64,000 nucleotides of DNA from Lactobacillus sp. ESL0679 (GCF_029433515.1 NZ_JAQTIG010000001.1:186001-250000), one strand, 5' to 3'. Shown: positions 1 to 7,646, counted from the stretch's first letter. A program made the numbers and translations. The notes: generated by a model from the sequence alone, not told the origin.

Positions 1-810
1 TTTATTGCGTGACATCTTTAGGTCTACCTGATCCAAAGAAAATTTCATTGTGTCAACAATACTCTTGTTTATTGTAACAGGACCTTCCTTAGCATAAATT
101 TTGCTATGGTGAAATTCTGATGAGTAAGCTTCAAAGCCACCAAGTGCATGAACTATTATTTGCTTTTTTACAACTAACTTATTTAATTCTAAATTGCAGG
201 CATCTGTATTAATATTGCTCTTAATAAAAGTACAGTTATCAACATCAATATCGGCCATATCGTCACTAATTCGTACTTGTTTTACCTGTAAATTATGCAG
301 TTGCAAATCATCTTGACCATTGTAATCTGCCTCTCCAACAATTAAGTTTTGCAAATTCAAGCCATCAATTTTTAAACTACTATAACTTGTATTATCTTCA
401 ATTTTAGTCAATGCTGACTTAGTTGGTACTGTAATCTCAACTTTAGGATGTTGCTCACTAAATTTCCAATCAAGATTGATTAAATAATTCTGATTATTTT
501 CCACAAAAATCAGTTTTCCCTTTTGCTTTTTAACTACTACTTGTTTTTTCTGATTATCTGTAATTTTGACCTGATACTTATTGCCGCGATGGATCCGATA
601 ATCGACTTCGTCAGTATTTAGTTCAACCTGACTAAATTTCTTATAGGATAAAGTCCGTTCATGTGAAAAGGTCTTGGCATCAAGCACTTGAAAGTTGGTT
701 AAATCTGTCCCAACAACTGGCTGCATCCCATCATTAACATAACCCACAATTATTAAAATCAAGCCAATTATTAAAGTTGCAGCTCCTATTTTATAAAATC
801 GTTTCATCAT
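1..810 (-). CDS. DUF4097 (toastrack) envelope protein, 3' end missing
   Basis: Reading leftwards from an ATG at 810, the frame is open to the window edge, so the C-terminus is missing. The start (MMKRFYKIG) overlaps the stop of the upstream DUF1700 gene as ATGA, with AGGAGG just before it. There is one N-terminal membrane segment (about residues 8-25), then a beta-rich domain with repeated short strands typical of DUF4097 (toastrack) proteins. PadR, DUF1700 and DUF4097 genes often travel together, and this is inferred to be an envelope-stress sensing or scaffolding module. No catalytic motif is visible and the exact function is unknown. Confidence 0.8.
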   Translation of the reverse strand, partial: MMKRFYKIGAATLIIGLILIIVGYVNDGMQPVVGTDLTNFQVLDAKTFSHERTLSYKKFSQVELNTDEVDYRIHRGNKYQVKITDNQKKQVVVKKQKGKLIFVENNQNYLINLDWKFSEQHPKVEITVPTKSALTKIEDNTSYSSLKIDGLNLQNLIVGEADYNGQDDLQLHNLQVKQVRISDDMADIDVDNCTFIKSNINTDACNLELNKLVVKKQIIVHALGGFEAYSSEFHHSKIYAKEGPVTINKSIVDTMKFSLDQVDLKMSRNK

Positions 811-1460
811 TTGGCCTCCTTATCCGTCTTAGTCTGGTAATAGCGTTTTTTAAAGATTTTTCTACCTAAAAAGCGTGCAAATTGTGCACATTTAGCAGCT
901 AAAAAGCGCAAAGTTTGGATAATTGCTGGAACAATAAACAGACAAATGCTGAGAACAATCAAGCCTGCTCCTAAATAAAAGAAACCTGGAGCCCAAGAAC
1001 TCGCAACCAGCAAATTCAAGCCAATAACAATTCCTACCACACCACCAACTAGCAGACCTAGAGCTAAACCGATAAAGCCAACCAAAATTCCAAGAAATGC
1101 ACAGAACAATCCAAGAAAAATTGCGGTTAAAGTAATGCCGATGATTATTCCCGTTGGAATGGCACAAATACCAACAAAAATGCGCCAAATTGTGTGCAGG
1201 CTTTGTGAAGAAGATGCAGTATCTTCTGCTCTATCAGTTGCCTCAGTTTCAGGCTGATCGTTGATGACGTAATCAGCCACAATCTTGCGTGCCAACTGTT
1301 GCGGAGTACCTAATTCTTTTTCAATTGCAGCACGATTGTGAAAATCACCATCTAGCAAGAACTCACGGTAAAATTCCAACACATCATTGCGATCTCCAAG
1401 AGGCAAGGATGACAAATTTTCTTCTACTTCCAAAATGTAGTCATTAATTATTTGTTCCAT
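807..1460 (-). CDS. DUF1700 (HAAS-type) membrane protein
   Basis: A 217-residue protein. The N-terminal ~70 residues are a soluble helical domain (EQIINDYILEVEENL...) matching the HAAS/DUF1700 signature of a short helical bundle. Residues ~90-190 hold four or so glycine-rich hydrophobic segments, and the tail is basic. It overlaps the PadR gene upstream by 17 bp and the DUF4097 gene downstream by 4 bp, so the three are surely co-transcribed. In this family the soluble domain is thought to couple a PadR regulator to membrane events; that role is inferred from context. Confidence 0.85.
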   Translation of the reverse strand: MEQIINDYILEVEENLSSLPLGDRNDVLEFYREFLLDGDFHNRAAIEKELGTPQQLARKIVADYVINDQPETEATDRAEDTASSSQSLHTIWRIFVGICAIPTGIIIGITLTAIFLGLFCAFLGILVGFIGLALGLLVGGVVGIVIGLNLLVASSWAPGFFYLGAGLIVLSICLFIVPAIIQTLRFLAAKCAQFARFLGRKIFKKRYYQTKTDKEAK

Positions 1461-1767
1461 TTTTCTCTCCCAATATTTGATTAACCTTTGTGCTAAAGTT
1501 TAGCCATTCTTTTTGCACAGCTGCTAATAAGGTCAAACCAGTTTCCGTCAATTGATAATAGCGCCGATTACGGCCCTGATATGGCTGATCATAAGTTGTC
1601 AGATAGCCGTTTTTCTTCAATCGTCTTAAGACAGGATAGATTGTTGATTCAGAAATATCGAATGTTCCTTGAACCTTCTGTGTCAATGCGTATCCATATA
1701 AATCTTCATCTTTTAAAAAAGAAAGAACAGCACCATCAAGTAATCGTGTTGGTATTTGAATTGCCAT
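1444..1767 (-). CDS. PadR-family transcriptional regulator
   Basis: A 107-residue PadR winged-helix protein. The start at 1767 (MAIQIPTRLLDG) follows GAGGAGAAAC; an ATG 10 codons upstream has no ribosome site. Visible family features are LSFLKDEDLYGYAL (helix 1), STIYPVLRRLKKNGYL (recognition helix) and a wing with GRNRRYYQLTETG. It lacks the long C-terminal PadR_C domain and is therefore the short, dimer-type class. It heads the operon with the DUF1700 and DUF4097 genes and probably represses its own promoter through the palindrome just upstream. Confidence 0.92.
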   Translation of the reverse strand: MAIQIPTRLLDGAVLSFLKDEDLYGYALTQKVQGTFDISESTIYPVLRRLKKNGYLTTYDQPYQGRNRRYYQLTETGLTLLAAVQKEWLNFSTKVNQILGEKNGTNN

Positions 1768-1783
1768 ATTGTTTCTCCTCTCT

Positions 1784-1804
1784 ATATTATATTTCATATA
1801 ATAT
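1784..1804. promoter_or_regulatory. Perfect palindrome upstream of padR, candidate PadR operator
   Basis: A perfect inverted repeat with 9-bp arms and a 3-bp centre (ATATTATAT-TTC-ATATAATAT), starting 17 bp upstream of the padR start codon. Its position over the core promoter region and its symmetry suit autorepression by the dimeric PadR protein. The assignment as an operator is inference; AT-rich palindromes also arise by chance. Confidence 0.5.
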
Positions 1805-1873
1805 TATTGCAAACTAAAAAAGTCAACAAATATTTAAATAAGTTGACTTTCCCTAATAAAATTATTCAGATTC

Positions 1874-1917
1874 CAAGAAAAGAACCACTATTAAACTTAG
1901 GTTAAATAGTGGGTTCT
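1874..1917 (-). terminator. Terminator of guaA
   Basis: Minus-strand hairpin (arms 1881-1896 and 1901-1917, around AGAACCACTATT) followed by TTTTCTT, just after the guaA stop codon. Confidence 0.8.
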
Positions 1918-1929
1918 AGCTATTAAATA

Positions 1930-3486
1930 TTATTCCCATTCAATTGTTGAAGGTGGCTTACTCGTGACATCATAGACGACGCGATTAATGTTCGGCACCT
2001 CATCGACAATGCGCGTGGAAATTTTTTGCAAAACATCCCACGGCAAACGGGCAAAATCTGCGGTCATGCCATCAATCGAGGTTACGGCACGAATGCCAAT
2101 CGTGTAGTCATAAGTGCGACCATCACCCATCACGCCAACTGACTTGATGCCGGGCAAAACAGTAAAGTACTGCCAAACCTTTTCTTGCAAACCAGCCTTT
2201 TTGATTTCGTCTCGTAAAATGGCATCACTCTCACGTACCAAGGCCAACTTATCCTCGGTTACTTCACCTAAAACGCGAATCCCAAGTCCTGGACCTGGGA
2301 ACGGTTGCCGCCAAACCAAATCATGCGGGATTCCCAACTTTTCACCTAGTTCACGCACTTCATCCTTAAACAATTTGCGCAAAGGCTCAATCAGCTTAAA
2401 GTGCATATTTTTCGGCAAGCCACCAACATTATGGTGTGACTTTATAGTTTGTGCAGTGTTAGTGCCACTCTCAATCACATCAGTATAGAGTGTTCCTTGA
2501 GCTAAAAAGTCAGCATCAGGGATTTTTTGAGCTTCTTCATTGAAAACCTCGATGAACTCCTTGCCGATGATTTTACGCTTTTGTTCTGGGTCAGTAACAC
2601 CCCGCAATTTATTCAAAAAGCGATCTTTGGCATTAACGCGAACAATGTTCACACCTAAGTCACGGCTAAGAGCTGCCATAACTTCATCGCCCTCGTTCTT
2701 CCGGAGCATGCCATGATCAACAAAAATTGCTGTCATTTGGTCGCCGATTGCCTTGTGCAATAAGGTTGCCGTCACGCTGGAGTCAACACCACCAGACAAA
2801 CCCAAAATCACCTTTTTATCGCCAACCTCTGCACGAATATCAGCAATCTTCATTTCGATAAAGTCAGTCATTGACCAATCAGACTTGGCCTTGCAAACCT
2901 TGAAGGCAAAATTTTTTAAAATATCCAAGCCATACTGGGTGTTGCGCACCTCAGCGTGAAATTGGATACCGTAGAATTTAGCCGAATTGTTCGCAATTGC
3001 AGAAATCGGGCAATTTTTACTAGAAGCAACTGTCGTAAAGCCATCAGGTTCCTTAGTTACCAAGTCGCCATGACTCATCCAAACATATTCATCCTTTGGC
3101 AGACCACTAAACAAGACAGAATCAGGAGCTTCAACCTTAATATCGGCACGCCCATATTCCGAATTATCGGCCGGCTCTACCTTGCCGCCCAAGTAATATG
3201 ACATCAGTTGCATCCCGTAGCAAATGCCCAAAATAGGAATCCCTAATTTAAAAATCTCGGGGTCAACTTTCAGCGCCTCTTCGGCATAAATGCTATTCGG
3301 CCCACCAGAAAAGATTATGCCCTTAGGAGCAATTTTTTTGATTTCTGCCATACTAATATCGTGTGGCAATAATTCCGAATAAATACCAAAATCACGCAAT
3401 CGCCGCGTAATTAATTGATTATATTGACTACCAAAATCTAAAACAATAATTTCATCAAAATCACTGATATTTTTGTTCACGGCCAT
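1930..3486 (-). CDS. guaA: GMP synthase (glutamine-hydrolysing)
   Basis: A 518-residue enzyme converting XMP, ATP and glutamine to GMP in the cytosol. The class I glutamine amidotransferase domain (residues ~10-200) shows GICYGMQ with the nucleophilic Cys and a downstream FHAEV histidine loop. The ATP pyrophosphatase domain has the PP-loop SGGVDSS, followed by the C-terminal dimerisation domain ending in PPSTIEWE. The ATG at 3486 is preferred over the TTG two codons upstream because AAAGGA sits 7 nt before it. It diverges from xpt-pbuX, and both appear to share a PurBox-like operator. Confidence 0.98.
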   Translation of the reverse strand: MAVNKNISDFDEIIVLDFGSQYNQLITRRLRDFGIYSELLPHDISMAEIKKIAPKGIIFSGGPNSIYAEEALKVDPEIFKLGIPILGICYGMQLMSYYLGGKVEPADNSEYGRADIKVEAPDSVLFSGLPKDEYVWMSHGDLVTKEPDGFTTVASSKNCPISAIANNSAKFYGIQFHAEVRNTQYGLDILKNFAFKVCKAKSDWSMTDFIEMKIADIRAEVGDKKVILGLSGGVDSSVTATLLHKAIGDQMTAIFVDHGMLRKNEGDEVMAALSRDLGVNIVRVNAKDRFLNKLRGVTDPEQKRKIIGKEFIEVFNEEAQKIPDADFLAQGTLYTDVIESGTNTAQTIKSHHNVGGLPKNMHFKLIEPLRKLFKDEVRELGEKLGIPHDLVWRQPFPGPGLGIRVLGEVTEDKLALVRESDAILRDEIKKAGLQEKVWQYFTVLPGIKSVGVMGDGRTYDYTIGIRAVTSIDGMTADFARLPWDVLQKISTRIVDEVPNINRVVYDVTSKPPSTIEWE

Positions 3487-3526
3487 CCCCAAATCCTTTG
3501 TAAAACTATACTTTAAATTTAGTTAA

Positions 3527-3555
3527 ACCATACTAGGAATTATGATTGCGGTCAA
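3527..3555 (-). promoter_or_regulatory. guaA promoter
   Basis: Minus-strand TTGACC (3550-3555), 17-bp spacer, TATGGT (3527-3532), about 40 bp upstream of the guaA start. It is close to the sigma-A consensus. Confidence 0.65.
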
Positions 3556-3579
3556 CCATTTTCTTCCCAAAATATTTTT

Positions 3580-3623
3580 AAAAGCGAATTATATCCTATA
3601 TATGCCAATAATAATTCGCTTTT
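3580..3623. promoter_or_regulatory. PurBox-like inverted pair between guaA and xpt promoters
   Basis: Two 13-bp elements are in perfect inverted symmetry: AAAAGCGAATTAT (3580-3592) and ATAATTCGCTTTT (3611-3623), 18 bp apart. Each matches 11 of 13 positions of the Firmicutes PurBox AWWWCCGAACWWT and keeps its central CGAA. B. subtilis PurR binds such inverted pairs at 16-17 bp spacing. The pair lies between two back-to-back promoters of purine genes, and purR is in this window at 36.5 kb. Binding itself is inferred. Confidence 0.65.
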
Positions 3624-3639
3624 TAAATAAAATTTATTC

Positions 3640-3668
3640 TTGCATGCACTGCTCATCTCTGTTAGAAT
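3640..3668 (+). promoter_or_regulatory. xpt-pbuX promoter
   Basis: TTGCAT (3640-3645), a 17-bp spacer and TAGAAT (3663-3668). Transcription would begin near 3675, just before the riboswitch P1 helix. Confidence 0.65.
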
Positions 3669-3686
3669 TCATTCAACACATAAATA

Positions 3687-3756
3687 TTAATCTGTATATT
3701 GTCGTAATCAGGTCGACAGTTTCTACTCAGAACCGAAATTCTGAACTATGGATTGA
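3687..3756 (+). ncRNA. Purine (guanine-type) riboswitch aptamer
   Basis: The conserved core AGTTTCTAC...ACCG...ACTATG is present. P1 pairs 3687-3696 with 3747-3756 (10 bp including G-U pairs). P2 is GTCG/CGAC around a GG-containing loop, and P3 is TCAGA/TCTGA around CCGAAA. The specificity base in the 3' junction (the C of ACTATG) predicts guanine or hypoxanthine rather than adenine binding. It sits between the xpt promoter and an intrinsic terminator, so excess guanine should stop xpt-pbuX transcription. Confidence 0.93.
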
Positions 3757-3791
3757 GCAGCATCTTTTAGTGGTCGCACTGACTACTTTTT

Positions 3792-3838
3792 AAGGGCTTC
3801 TTTTACCATAGTTTTGGTAGAAGAGGCCCTTATTTTTT
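3792..3838 (+). terminator. Riboswitch-controlled terminator of xpt-pbuX
   Basis: A 17-bp-class hairpin (AAGGGCTTCTTTTACCA paired with TGGTAGAAGAGGCCCTT) followed by ATTTTTTT, immediately before the xpt ribosome site. This is the expression platform of the guanine aptamer. Confidence 0.92.
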
Positions 3839-3852
3839 TCAAGGAGGAAAAC

Positions 3853-4431
3853 GTGAAGTTACTAGAAGACCGCATTAGACGTGATGGTAAAGTTTTGCCC
3901 GGAAATGTCCTGAAAATCAACTCGTTTTTGAATCATCAAGTTGATCCTGAATTGATGATTGCCTGCGGGCAAGAATTTGCCCGACGCTTTCAAGATAATG
4001 GCATTACCAAAGTCTTGACTTGTGAGGCTTCCGGTATTGCCCCGGGGATTATGGCTGCTTTTGAATTGCGCGTACCGATGGTATTTGCCCGCAAGAAGAA
4101 GCCGTCGACACTTAATGATGCGGTTTACTGGGCCGACGTCTTTTCTTACACCAAAAAGATCACTAACAAGATCTGTGTCGAGCAAAAATTCCTGAGTGAA
4201 AACGACACACTGCTAATTATCGACGACTTTTTAGCTCATGGTGAGGCTGTTAAGGGCATGATTAATATTGCCGAGCAAGCTCATGCAAAGATTGCCGGCG
4301 TTGGTGTGGTCGTTGCCAAAACCTTTCAGGGTGGTAGCGATTGGATTCAAGATCACAATTATCGCTTAGAAGCTTTAGCCAATATTACGAGCTTAAAAGA
4401 CGAAAAAGTACATTTTGCGGGTGAAGAATAA
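3853..4431 (+). CDS. xpt: Xanthine phosphoribosyltransferase
   Basis: A 192-residue enzyme that salvages xanthine with PRPP to XMP. The start is GTG at 3853 behind AAGGAGG; an in-frame upstream ATG lies inside the terminator and is rejected. The type I phosphoribosyltransferase PRPP loop is LIIDDFLAHGEAV. The stop overlaps the pbuX start as TAATG, so the two are translationally coupled. XMP made here feeds guaA, encoded on the other strand. Confidence 0.96.
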   Translation: MKLLEDRIRRDGKVLPGNVLKINSFLNHQVDPELMIACGQEFARRFQDNGITKVLTCEASGIAPGIMAAFELRVPMVFARKKKPSTLNDAVYWADVFSYTKKITNKICVEQKFLSENDTLLIIDDFLAHGEAVKGMINIAEQAHAKIAGVGVVVAKTFQGGSDWIQDHNYRLEALANITSLKDEKVHFAGEE

Positions 4432-5717
4432 TGGTGCAAAAAGAAGTCAGCCAACAAAAAGCTGCTATCTTAGGCTTACAACACTTACTTGCGATGTATT
4501 CCGGCGCTGTCGCCGTGCCGTTATTAATCGGTAGTGCATTAAAGTTCTCTGCTAGCCAAATGACTTATCTAGTTTCAATTGATATTTTCATGTGCGGCTT
4601 GGCCACCTTGCTTCAATTATTGCGTAACAAGTACTTTGGCATCGGCTTTCCCGTCATTTTGGGTTGCGCCATTCAAGCCGTAGCTCCTTTGCAGATGATT
4701 GGACAGAAGTTTTCGATTAATGACATGTACGGTGCCATCATTGTGGCTGGTATTTTCGTAATTTTGATTTCTAGTATTTTCGCTAAAATCAAGAAGTTCT
4801 TCCCCCCAGTTGTCACCGGTACGTTAATCACGACAATCGGCTTAACCTTAATTCCAGTTGCTGTGCAAAACATGGGCGGCGGCAATAGTAGTTCAAAAAA
4901 CTTCGGCAATTGGCAAAACTTGCTGCTAGGCTTTGGCACCATGTTCATTATCTTAGCGTTTGAAATCTGGGCCAAGGGCTTCTTGCATTCGATTTCTGTC
5001 CTGATTGGACTAATTATCGGTACGATTATTGCCGCTTTCATGGGCCTTGTATCTTTTGCGCCAGTTTTGCAGGCTTCATGGTTCCATTTACCACAATTAT
5101 TTTACTTCGGCGTGCCTCACTTTGAGTGGTCTTCCAGCATGACGATGATTATCATCGCACTAGTTTCAATGGTTGAATCCACAGGCGTGTTCTTTGCGAC
5201 TGGCGACCTGATTCACCACAACGTTACTGAGGACGACTTGAAAAAGGGCTACCGTGCAGAAGGCTTAGCACAAATTTGTGGGGGACTGTTCAATGCATTT
5301 CCTTATACGACTTTCTCGCAAAACGTCGGCTTACTGCAATTATCTGGGATTAAAACCAAACGCCCAATCTATTGGGCAGCAGGACTCTTAATGGCAATGG
5401 GTTTGCTACCAAAAATCGGCGCGTTAGTAACCATTATCCCTACCCCCGTTTTAGGCGGAGCCATGCTTGTCATGTTTACCATGATTGCTGTACAAGGAAT
5501 TAAAACCCTAATCAAAGTCGACCTCAGCGACAACAATAATGTTTTAATTATTGCAATTTCAATTGGCTTAGGTCTTGGTGTCACAATCTATCCACAGATT
5601 TTTCAAAATTTACCCCAAACAATTCAACTCTTTCTTTCAAATGGGATTGTGATTACCAGCTTATCGGCAACTATTCTAAACCTATTACTTAAAGGAGGCG
5701 GTGCCAGTAAACAATAA
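4431..5717 (+). CDS. pbuX: Xanthine permease (NCS2 family)
   Basis: A 428-residue polytopic membrane protein of the nucleobase-cation symporter 2 family. About 12-14 hydrophobic segments are visible, with the conserved central segment (STGVFFATGD, then FNAFPYTTFSQNVG) that forms the substrate site in UraA/XanQ-type carriers. It is coupled to xpt by a 1-bp overlap and shares the guanine riboswitch, which supports purine (xanthine) import as its job. Confidence 0.95.
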   Translation: MVQKEVSQQKAAILGLQHLLAMYSGAVAVPLLIGSALKFSASQMTYLVSIDIFMCGLATLLQLLRNKYFGIGFPVILGCAIQAVAPLQMIGQKFSINDMYGAIIVAGIFVILISSIFAKIKKFFPPVVTGTLITTIGLTLIPVAVQNMGGGNSSSKNFGNWQNLLLGFGTMFIILAFEIWAKGFLHSISVLIGLIIGTIIAAFMGLVSFAPVLQASWFHLPQLFYFGVPHFEWSSSMTMIIIALVSMVESTGVFFATGDLIHHNVTEDDLKKGYRAEGLAQICGGLFNAFPYTTFSQNVGLLQLSGIKTKRPIYWAAGLLMAMGLLPKIGALVTIIPTPVLGGAMLVMFTMIAVQGIKTLIKVDLSDNNNVLIIAISIGLGLGVTIYPQIFQNLPQTIQLFLSNGIVITSLSATILNLLLKGGGASKQ

Positions 5718-5771
5718 TCTTTGATAATGTAGGTAAGTTTTCTTGCCCTTGGAAATACTTACTTGCGCCTA

Positions 5772-5810
5772 AAAAGGAGCTACTTCGAATTGAAGTAGCT
5801 CCTTTTATTA
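5772..5810 (+). terminator. Terminator of xpt-pbuX
   Basis: Perfect hairpin GGAGCTACTTC-GAATT-GAAGTAGCTCC followed by TTTTATTAT. Confidence 0.9.
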
Positions 5811-5857
5811 TATTATTCAAAATTGGTTGGTCTTTTGAGCAAGTATCGAATGTAATA

Positions 5858-6038
5858 TTACAATAGTGACAAAAATTCCGCACCTTGTGGAGTAGCTAAA
5901 AATATAGCAAACAATATAAATATAATGCCACAAACTAATAATAAGCATTCAGTCTTTTTCGACAACTTCTTTGATAAACTCAAAATAATAAAAATTAAAC
6001 CTATCAAACAAGAAATTATCATTATCCAAAAACCCATA
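5858..6038 (-). pseudogene. Relic of a small two-helix membrane protein, one-base frameshift
   Basis: Reading leftwards from an ATG at 6038 (AGGAG 9 nt upstream) gives MGFWIMIISCLIG. The reading then fits a hydrophobic continuation (IFILFAIFLATPQG, ending at a stop at 5858-5860) only if one base is dropped near 6000. As written, the frame stops after 29 residues. The segment overlaps the C-terminal relic of an ABC ATPase, so it was probably the next gene of that transporter. The call rests on the hydrophobic pattern alone and is tentative. Confidence 0.35.
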
Positions 6039-6180
6039 AATATTTTCTCCTAATCGATTTCTCTTATATATTCCTTTAACAAGCATTAATATTTGATCGT
6101 GCTGCATAGCAATTTCTTTATCATGCGTGACTGTTAAAATAGTTTTTTCATTCTTTAATTTTGTTATAACAAATCTTTTT
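5995..6180 (-). pseudogene. C-terminal relic of an ABC transporter ATPase
   Basis: An open minus-strand frame of ~60 codons contains KTILTVTHDKEIAMQHDQIL, the switch (H-loop) region that follows Walker B in ABC ATPases, then a short divergent tail to a stop at 5995-5997. Nothing upstream encodes Walker A, the signature or Walker B. The frame is closed by TGA near 6181. This is therefore the surviving 3' end of a deleted ATPase gene of the MacB/bacteriocin-export type. Confidence 0.65.
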
Positions 6181-6302
6181 CAATTATTGTTCAATGGTTC
6201 ATATTTTCACATTCAAACATAAAATTTTTATTTTTCAAAAAACGATTAATAGTTTAAAATTTATTTATAAATCGCTTACATAAAACTAGAAAGAGGCTAG
6301 CA

Positions 6303-7151
6303 ATGGAAATCTATGAACTACTAAAAAAGTATCGCCTTATTCAACATAAGTCCCAACAGAGTTGGGTTGGTAATATCGTCAGCCGCTCGTTTTATACCAA
6401 AGTAGAACAAGGAAAAAGTCACCTATCAGCAAATGATCTACTTGACCTACTTCACTACAATCACATCCCAACCGTTGATTTTTTTACCAAACTAAATGAA
6501 GTTGATCGCTCCCAGTATCATCAAGAAACTCAACTAAAAACTTTGATTACTAATGCTTTTTATCAAAATTCAAAGTCTAAATTAAAACAAATCGCAGATA
6601 AAATAATTAGTAGTAATTATCCTAATCAAGAAGAACAAATAGCCTTGATTAATGCCTATATTGCGTTAGTAAATAACGATTTTGATAGCTTAGATGAAAA
6701 AAGTCGTAGCTATCTGAAAGAAAAGTTTTTAAACACAAAATTTCTGAGTAAGGACTACTTAACTATTTATCGCAATCTAATCCCACTATTTGAACTCGAT
6801 CAAAATATTGCTATCGTCAAAAAAATTCTTAACAAGTTTTTGAATATTAATGAAATTGATATTCAAGCTTCATTAATAGTAATTTTAGCTAATATTACCT
6901 TTCTATGTGTCGAAAGCCAAAATTATCAAGATGCTGCCTATTTCATCTCGTGTGCTGATAAAATTAATACTAGGCCCGATAACTGCTTCTACAAAATAGG
7001 AATTTTGCTGTCTAAAAACATCCTTGCATATCATAAAAAACCAGAAGAATCTTATCTAGAAAACTGTCAAGAAATTATCAAAATAACCAAGTTAAATGGC
7101 ATGGACGCATACAGCCATGAACTTGAGGTTTACTTGCAAAACAATATTTAG
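6303..7151 (+). CDS. Rgg/GadR/MutR-family transcriptional regulator
   Basis: A 282-residue protein with an N-terminal XRE helix-turn-helix domain (residues ~3-62; SRSFYTKVEQGKSHLS is the recognition region) and a long helical, TPR-like C-terminal domain, as in Rgg/MutR regulators that bind short peptides. AGAGGC precedes the ATG. No convincing pheromone (SHP-like) ORF was found next to it; the neighbours are a decayed ABC gene and a small toxin-like cassette, typical of accessory DNA. Its targets are unknown. Confidence 0.8.
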   Translation: MEIYELLKKYRLIQHKSQQSWVGNIVSRSFYTKVEQGKSHLSANDLLDLLHYNHIPTVDFFTKLNEVDRSQYHQETQLKTLITNAFYQNSKSKLKQIADKIISSNYPNQEEQIALINAYIALVNNDFDSLDEKSRSYLKEKFLNTKFLSKDYLTIYRNLIPLFELDQNIAIVKKILNKFLNINEIDIQASLIVILANITFLCVESQNYQDAAYFISCADKINTRPDNCFYKIGILLSKNILAYHKKPEESYLENCQEIIKITKLNGMDAYSHELEVYLQNNI

Positions 7152-7156
7152 TACAT

Positions 7157-7200
7157 AAAAAGAGAGAACTATTTAGATTGTTAAATAGTTCTCTCTTTTA
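7157..7200 (+). terminator. Terminator of the rgg-like gene
   Basis: Strong hairpin AGAGAGAACTATTTA-GATTG-TTAAATAGTTCTCTCT followed by TTTA. Confidence 0.88.
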
Positions 7201-7236
7201 TAGTAATAGAAATTAATGCCAAAATGTTACCAGCTA

Positions 7237-7265
7237 TTAAAATCTATGCTTGCTTTTGTTATAAT
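7237..7265 (+). promoter_or_regulatory. Promoter of the holin-like toxin cassette
   Basis: TTAAAA (7237-7242), a 17-bp spacer and a perfect TATAAT (7260-7265). The predicted start, near 7272, leads directly into a 5' stem-loop (7275-7302) whose loop reads AAGGCGGT. Confidence 0.5.
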
Positions 7266-7320
7266 ATTATTACAGAAAAGCTAAGGCGGTAGCTATTTTC
7301 TTTCAAAGGAAGTGGTGCTT

Positions 7321-7449
7321 ATGGTGATTAAACACCTGCACTTCAAAATTCTGATGAAAGGAGGTAGCTCCAGTGTCTACTGCAGACGCTATTCAATTAA
7401 TGCTTTCTTTTGGCACTTTTATTGTTGCCTTGATTACATTAATTGTTGA
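7321..7449 (+). CDS. Possible leader ORF overlapping the toxin gene
   Basis: A 42-codon frame (MVIKHLHFKILMKGG...) starts at an ATG behind AAAGGAAG and overlaps the toxin start out of frame. Its ATGAAAGGAGG stretch contains the toxin ribosome site, so ribosomes translating it would pass over that site. This is compatible with translational coupling as in hok/mok-type loci. It may also be chance; there is no homology evidence. Confidence 0.35.
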   Translation: MVIKHLHFKILMKGGSSSVYCRRYSINAFFWHFYCCLDYINC

Positions 7450-7477
7450 ACTGATTAAAAATCAGTCAAAAAAATAA
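7373..7477 (+). CDS. Small holin-like (type I) toxin
   Basis: A 34-residue peptide starting at GTG behind GAAAGGAGG. One hydrophobic helix (residues ~9-28, MLSFGTFIVALITLIVELIK) is followed by the polar tail NQSKK. This pattern matches the Firmicutes holin-like toxin family of small membrane peptides, often found in type I toxin-antitoxin loci. Inverted flanking sequences, a strong downstream terminator and a candidate antisense promoter support the idea. Toxicity and the antitoxin RNA are inferred, not shown. Confidence 0.7.
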   Translation: MSTADAIQLMLSFGTFIVALITLIVELIKNQSKK

Positions 7478-7505
7478 ATCGCCTTGGCTCTAGTGAAGCT
7501 AGCGA

Positions 7506-7533
7506 TTTATAATCTTTATAATTAAACTAACAA
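7506..7533 (-). promoter_or_regulatory. Candidate antisense (antitoxin RNA) promoter
   Basis: Minus-strand TTGTTA (7528-7533), a 16-bp spacer and TATAAA (7506-7511). A transcript starting near 7499 would run back across the toxin gene. The equivalent segment of copy 2 has lost both boxes, consistent with loss of function there. Confidence 0.4.
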
Positions 7534-7557
7534 GCTACCGCCTGATGCGGTTTCTGT

Positions 7558-7589
7558 AAGGAGTTCTATTACTGGTAGAACTCCTTTTC
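7558..7589 (+). terminator. Toxin cassette terminator, copy 1
   Basis: AAGGAGTTCTA-TTACTGG-TAGAACTCCTT hairpin followed by TTCTTTTTT. The same hairpin recurs at 7796-7826 in copy 2. Confidence 0.85.
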
Positions 7590-7646
7590 TTTTTTATTAT
7601 AACACATTAATTGTATTTAATTGTCTTCCAACTACACTAATTTATA

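Larger units (their letters stand above)
7413..7614. repeat. Direct repeat, copy 1 (3' part of toxin cassette)
   Basis: The 3' half of the toxin gene, its downstream untranslated region and the terminator recur at 7657-7852 with scattered substitutions. The shared hallmarks in order are the ...VELIKNQSKK coding end, AAATCGCCTT, GCTACCG, GCGGTTTCTGTAAGGAG and CACATTAATTGT. Confidence 0.9.

Noticed and set aside
3542-3793. 83-codon plus-strand frame before xpt
   Set aside because: It runs through the PurBox pair, promoter and riboswitch, and its sequence is explained by those elements; no ribosome site.
3814-3852. In-frame upstream start for xpt
   Set aside because: The start lies inside the riboswitch terminator; the GTG at 3853 has a perfect AAGGAGG.
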